A stretch of DNA of 5,508 nucleotides from a candidate division Zixibacteria bacterium DG_27 (GTDB taxonomy: Bacteria; Zixibacteria; MSB-5A5; DG-27), in contig LIZU01000108.1 of the NCBI GenBank assembly GCA_001302725.1, positions 1 to 5,508 of the forward strand. The letters are read 5' to 3'. The notes below the pieces were generated by a model. The model made no database searches, had not been told where the DNA came from, and saw only the letters and a program-made list of their open reading frames with translations. The position numbers and the translations under genes were made by a program. Below, piece by piece: positions 5,102 through 5,508 of this stretch (position 1 is the stretch's first letter; each line of letters starts with the position of its first letter).

Positions 5102-5508
5102 ATGAATCTGACGTCGTGGAACATGAACCGATTCTATAGGGAGGGTCTTAGTGACCCTCCGTTCTCAATAGAATTTGGCGATACCGCCTCCGTTGCATTT
5201 GAGACCAACGGGAAGGGTTACCTCGGTTATATAGTGGAGTTGGCCGGGGCCTTTGTACGAGGTGAAACTGAAGAGGAGGCTCTCAAGAAAGTTCCCAAAG
5301 AGGTCAGTTCTTACCTGCGGTGGTTGAATATCAAACCGGTGAAGGATTACTCCGTCCACGTTGTCCAAAGACATAATAGCAACCTTATGATCGAGGACGC
5401 GGACAGTGAAATCCTTTTAGAGGCGGATAAAGGGGCACTTGAAGGGGGGCAGTATAACAACTTGTTAGATATAGTGTTACATTCCGGTGAGACCTTCTTG
5501 AGCATCTA
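5102..5508 (+). CDS. HicB-like domain protein, possibly with a DinB-type C-terminus (3' end cut by window)
   Basis: The frame is open from ATG 5102 to the window end (135 complete codons). Residues 31-75 (VAFETNGKGYLGYIVELAGA onward, then FVRGETEEEALKKVPKEV) match the HicB-like fold: a strand, the Y-x-A/G-Y-x-x-E-L-x-G-x-x-x-x-G pattern and an EEAL helix. Residues 83-135 (SVHVVQRH, MIEDADSEILLEAD, YNNLLDIVLHSGETFL) extend beyond a short antitoxin and recall proteins where a HicB-like domain precedes a DinB-like helical domain; this second part is tentative. No HicA toxin gene is seen beside it. The start is uncertain: GGAG (5095-5098) is only three bases from ATG 5102, ATG 5123 (residue 8) is the other option, and no in-frame start lies between 5126 and about 5230. 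A palindromic repeat (5131-5174) therefore falls inside the coding region. It begins 21 bases after the SDH stop, in the same frame, so read-through transcription is likely. Function unknown. Confidence 0.7.
   Translation, partial: MNLTSWNMNRFYREGLSDPPFSIEFGDTASVAFETNGKGYLGYIVELAGAFVRGETEEEALKKVPKEVSSYLRWLNIKPVKDYSVHVVQRHNSNLMIEDADSEILLEADKGALEGGQYNNLLDIVLHSGETFLSI
5131..5174. repeat. Nested palindrome at the start of the HicB-like gene
   Basis: GGAGGGTC (5140-5147) and GACCCTCC (5153-5160) form a perfect eight-pair stem with loop TTAGT. Around it, ATTCTAT (5131-5137) is exactly complementary to ATAGAAT (5168-5174). It could act as a terminator-like structure behind SDH or as a barrier to translation of the following gene, but it lacks a T-run. 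It encodes residues 10-25 of the called protein if the start is right. Confidence 0.65.

Noticed and set aside
5165..5374. Minus-strand open frame of 69 codons over the HicB-like gene
   Set aside because: The plus strand has a recognisable HicB-like core in the same place; the minus frame has no motif.

Overview
The window looks like a chromosomal segment from a Gram-negative bacterium of moderate GC content, probably an uncultured or little-studied lineage. The Gram-negative call rests on a gene for an exported outer-membrane beta-barrel protein. Nothing in the window fixes the phylum. All genes run on the + strand. The gaps carry several strong palindromes of the kind often scattered between genes in genomes of uncultured bacteria.

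Layout: (1) 1-951 is the C-terminal part of feoB, the ferrous-iron transporter, cut by the left edge. (2) 955-1908 starts three bases after the feoB stop and encodes a 317-residue porin-like protein with a signal peptide and a terminal Phe. (3) 1909-2138 is a gap with a candidate sigma-70-type promoter (1989-2017) and a doubtful 43-codon ORF. (4) 2139-3449 encodes a stand-alone lysine-ketoglutarate reductase (LKR). (5) 3450-3748 is a repeat-rich, structured spacer: a short hairpin, a degenerate seven-base tandem array, a 48-base element that can fold as a three-way junction, a possible promoter, and a perfect palindrome just before the next ribosome binding site. (6) 3749-5080 encodes a saccharopine dehydrogenase (SDH) of the Lys9 / C-terminal AASS type. 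(7) 5102-5508 is the start of a gene with a HicB-like N-terminal domain, cut by the right edge; a palindromic repeat lies inside its first codons.

Functionally, the LKR and SDH genes form a pair. LKR condenses lysine with 2-oxoglutarate to saccharopine, and SDH splits saccharopine into glutamate and alpha-aminoadipate semialdehyde. In animals and plants the two are one bifunctional protein, in the same LKR-SDH order as these two genes. No aminoadipate-semialdehyde dehydrogenase is visible, so the next step must be encoded elsewhere. feoB and the porin gene look like one transcription unit, but a role for the porin in iron uptake is only a guess from position.

The most unusual material is the 299-base spacer between the two lysine genes and the palindrome that appears to be translated at the start of the last gene.
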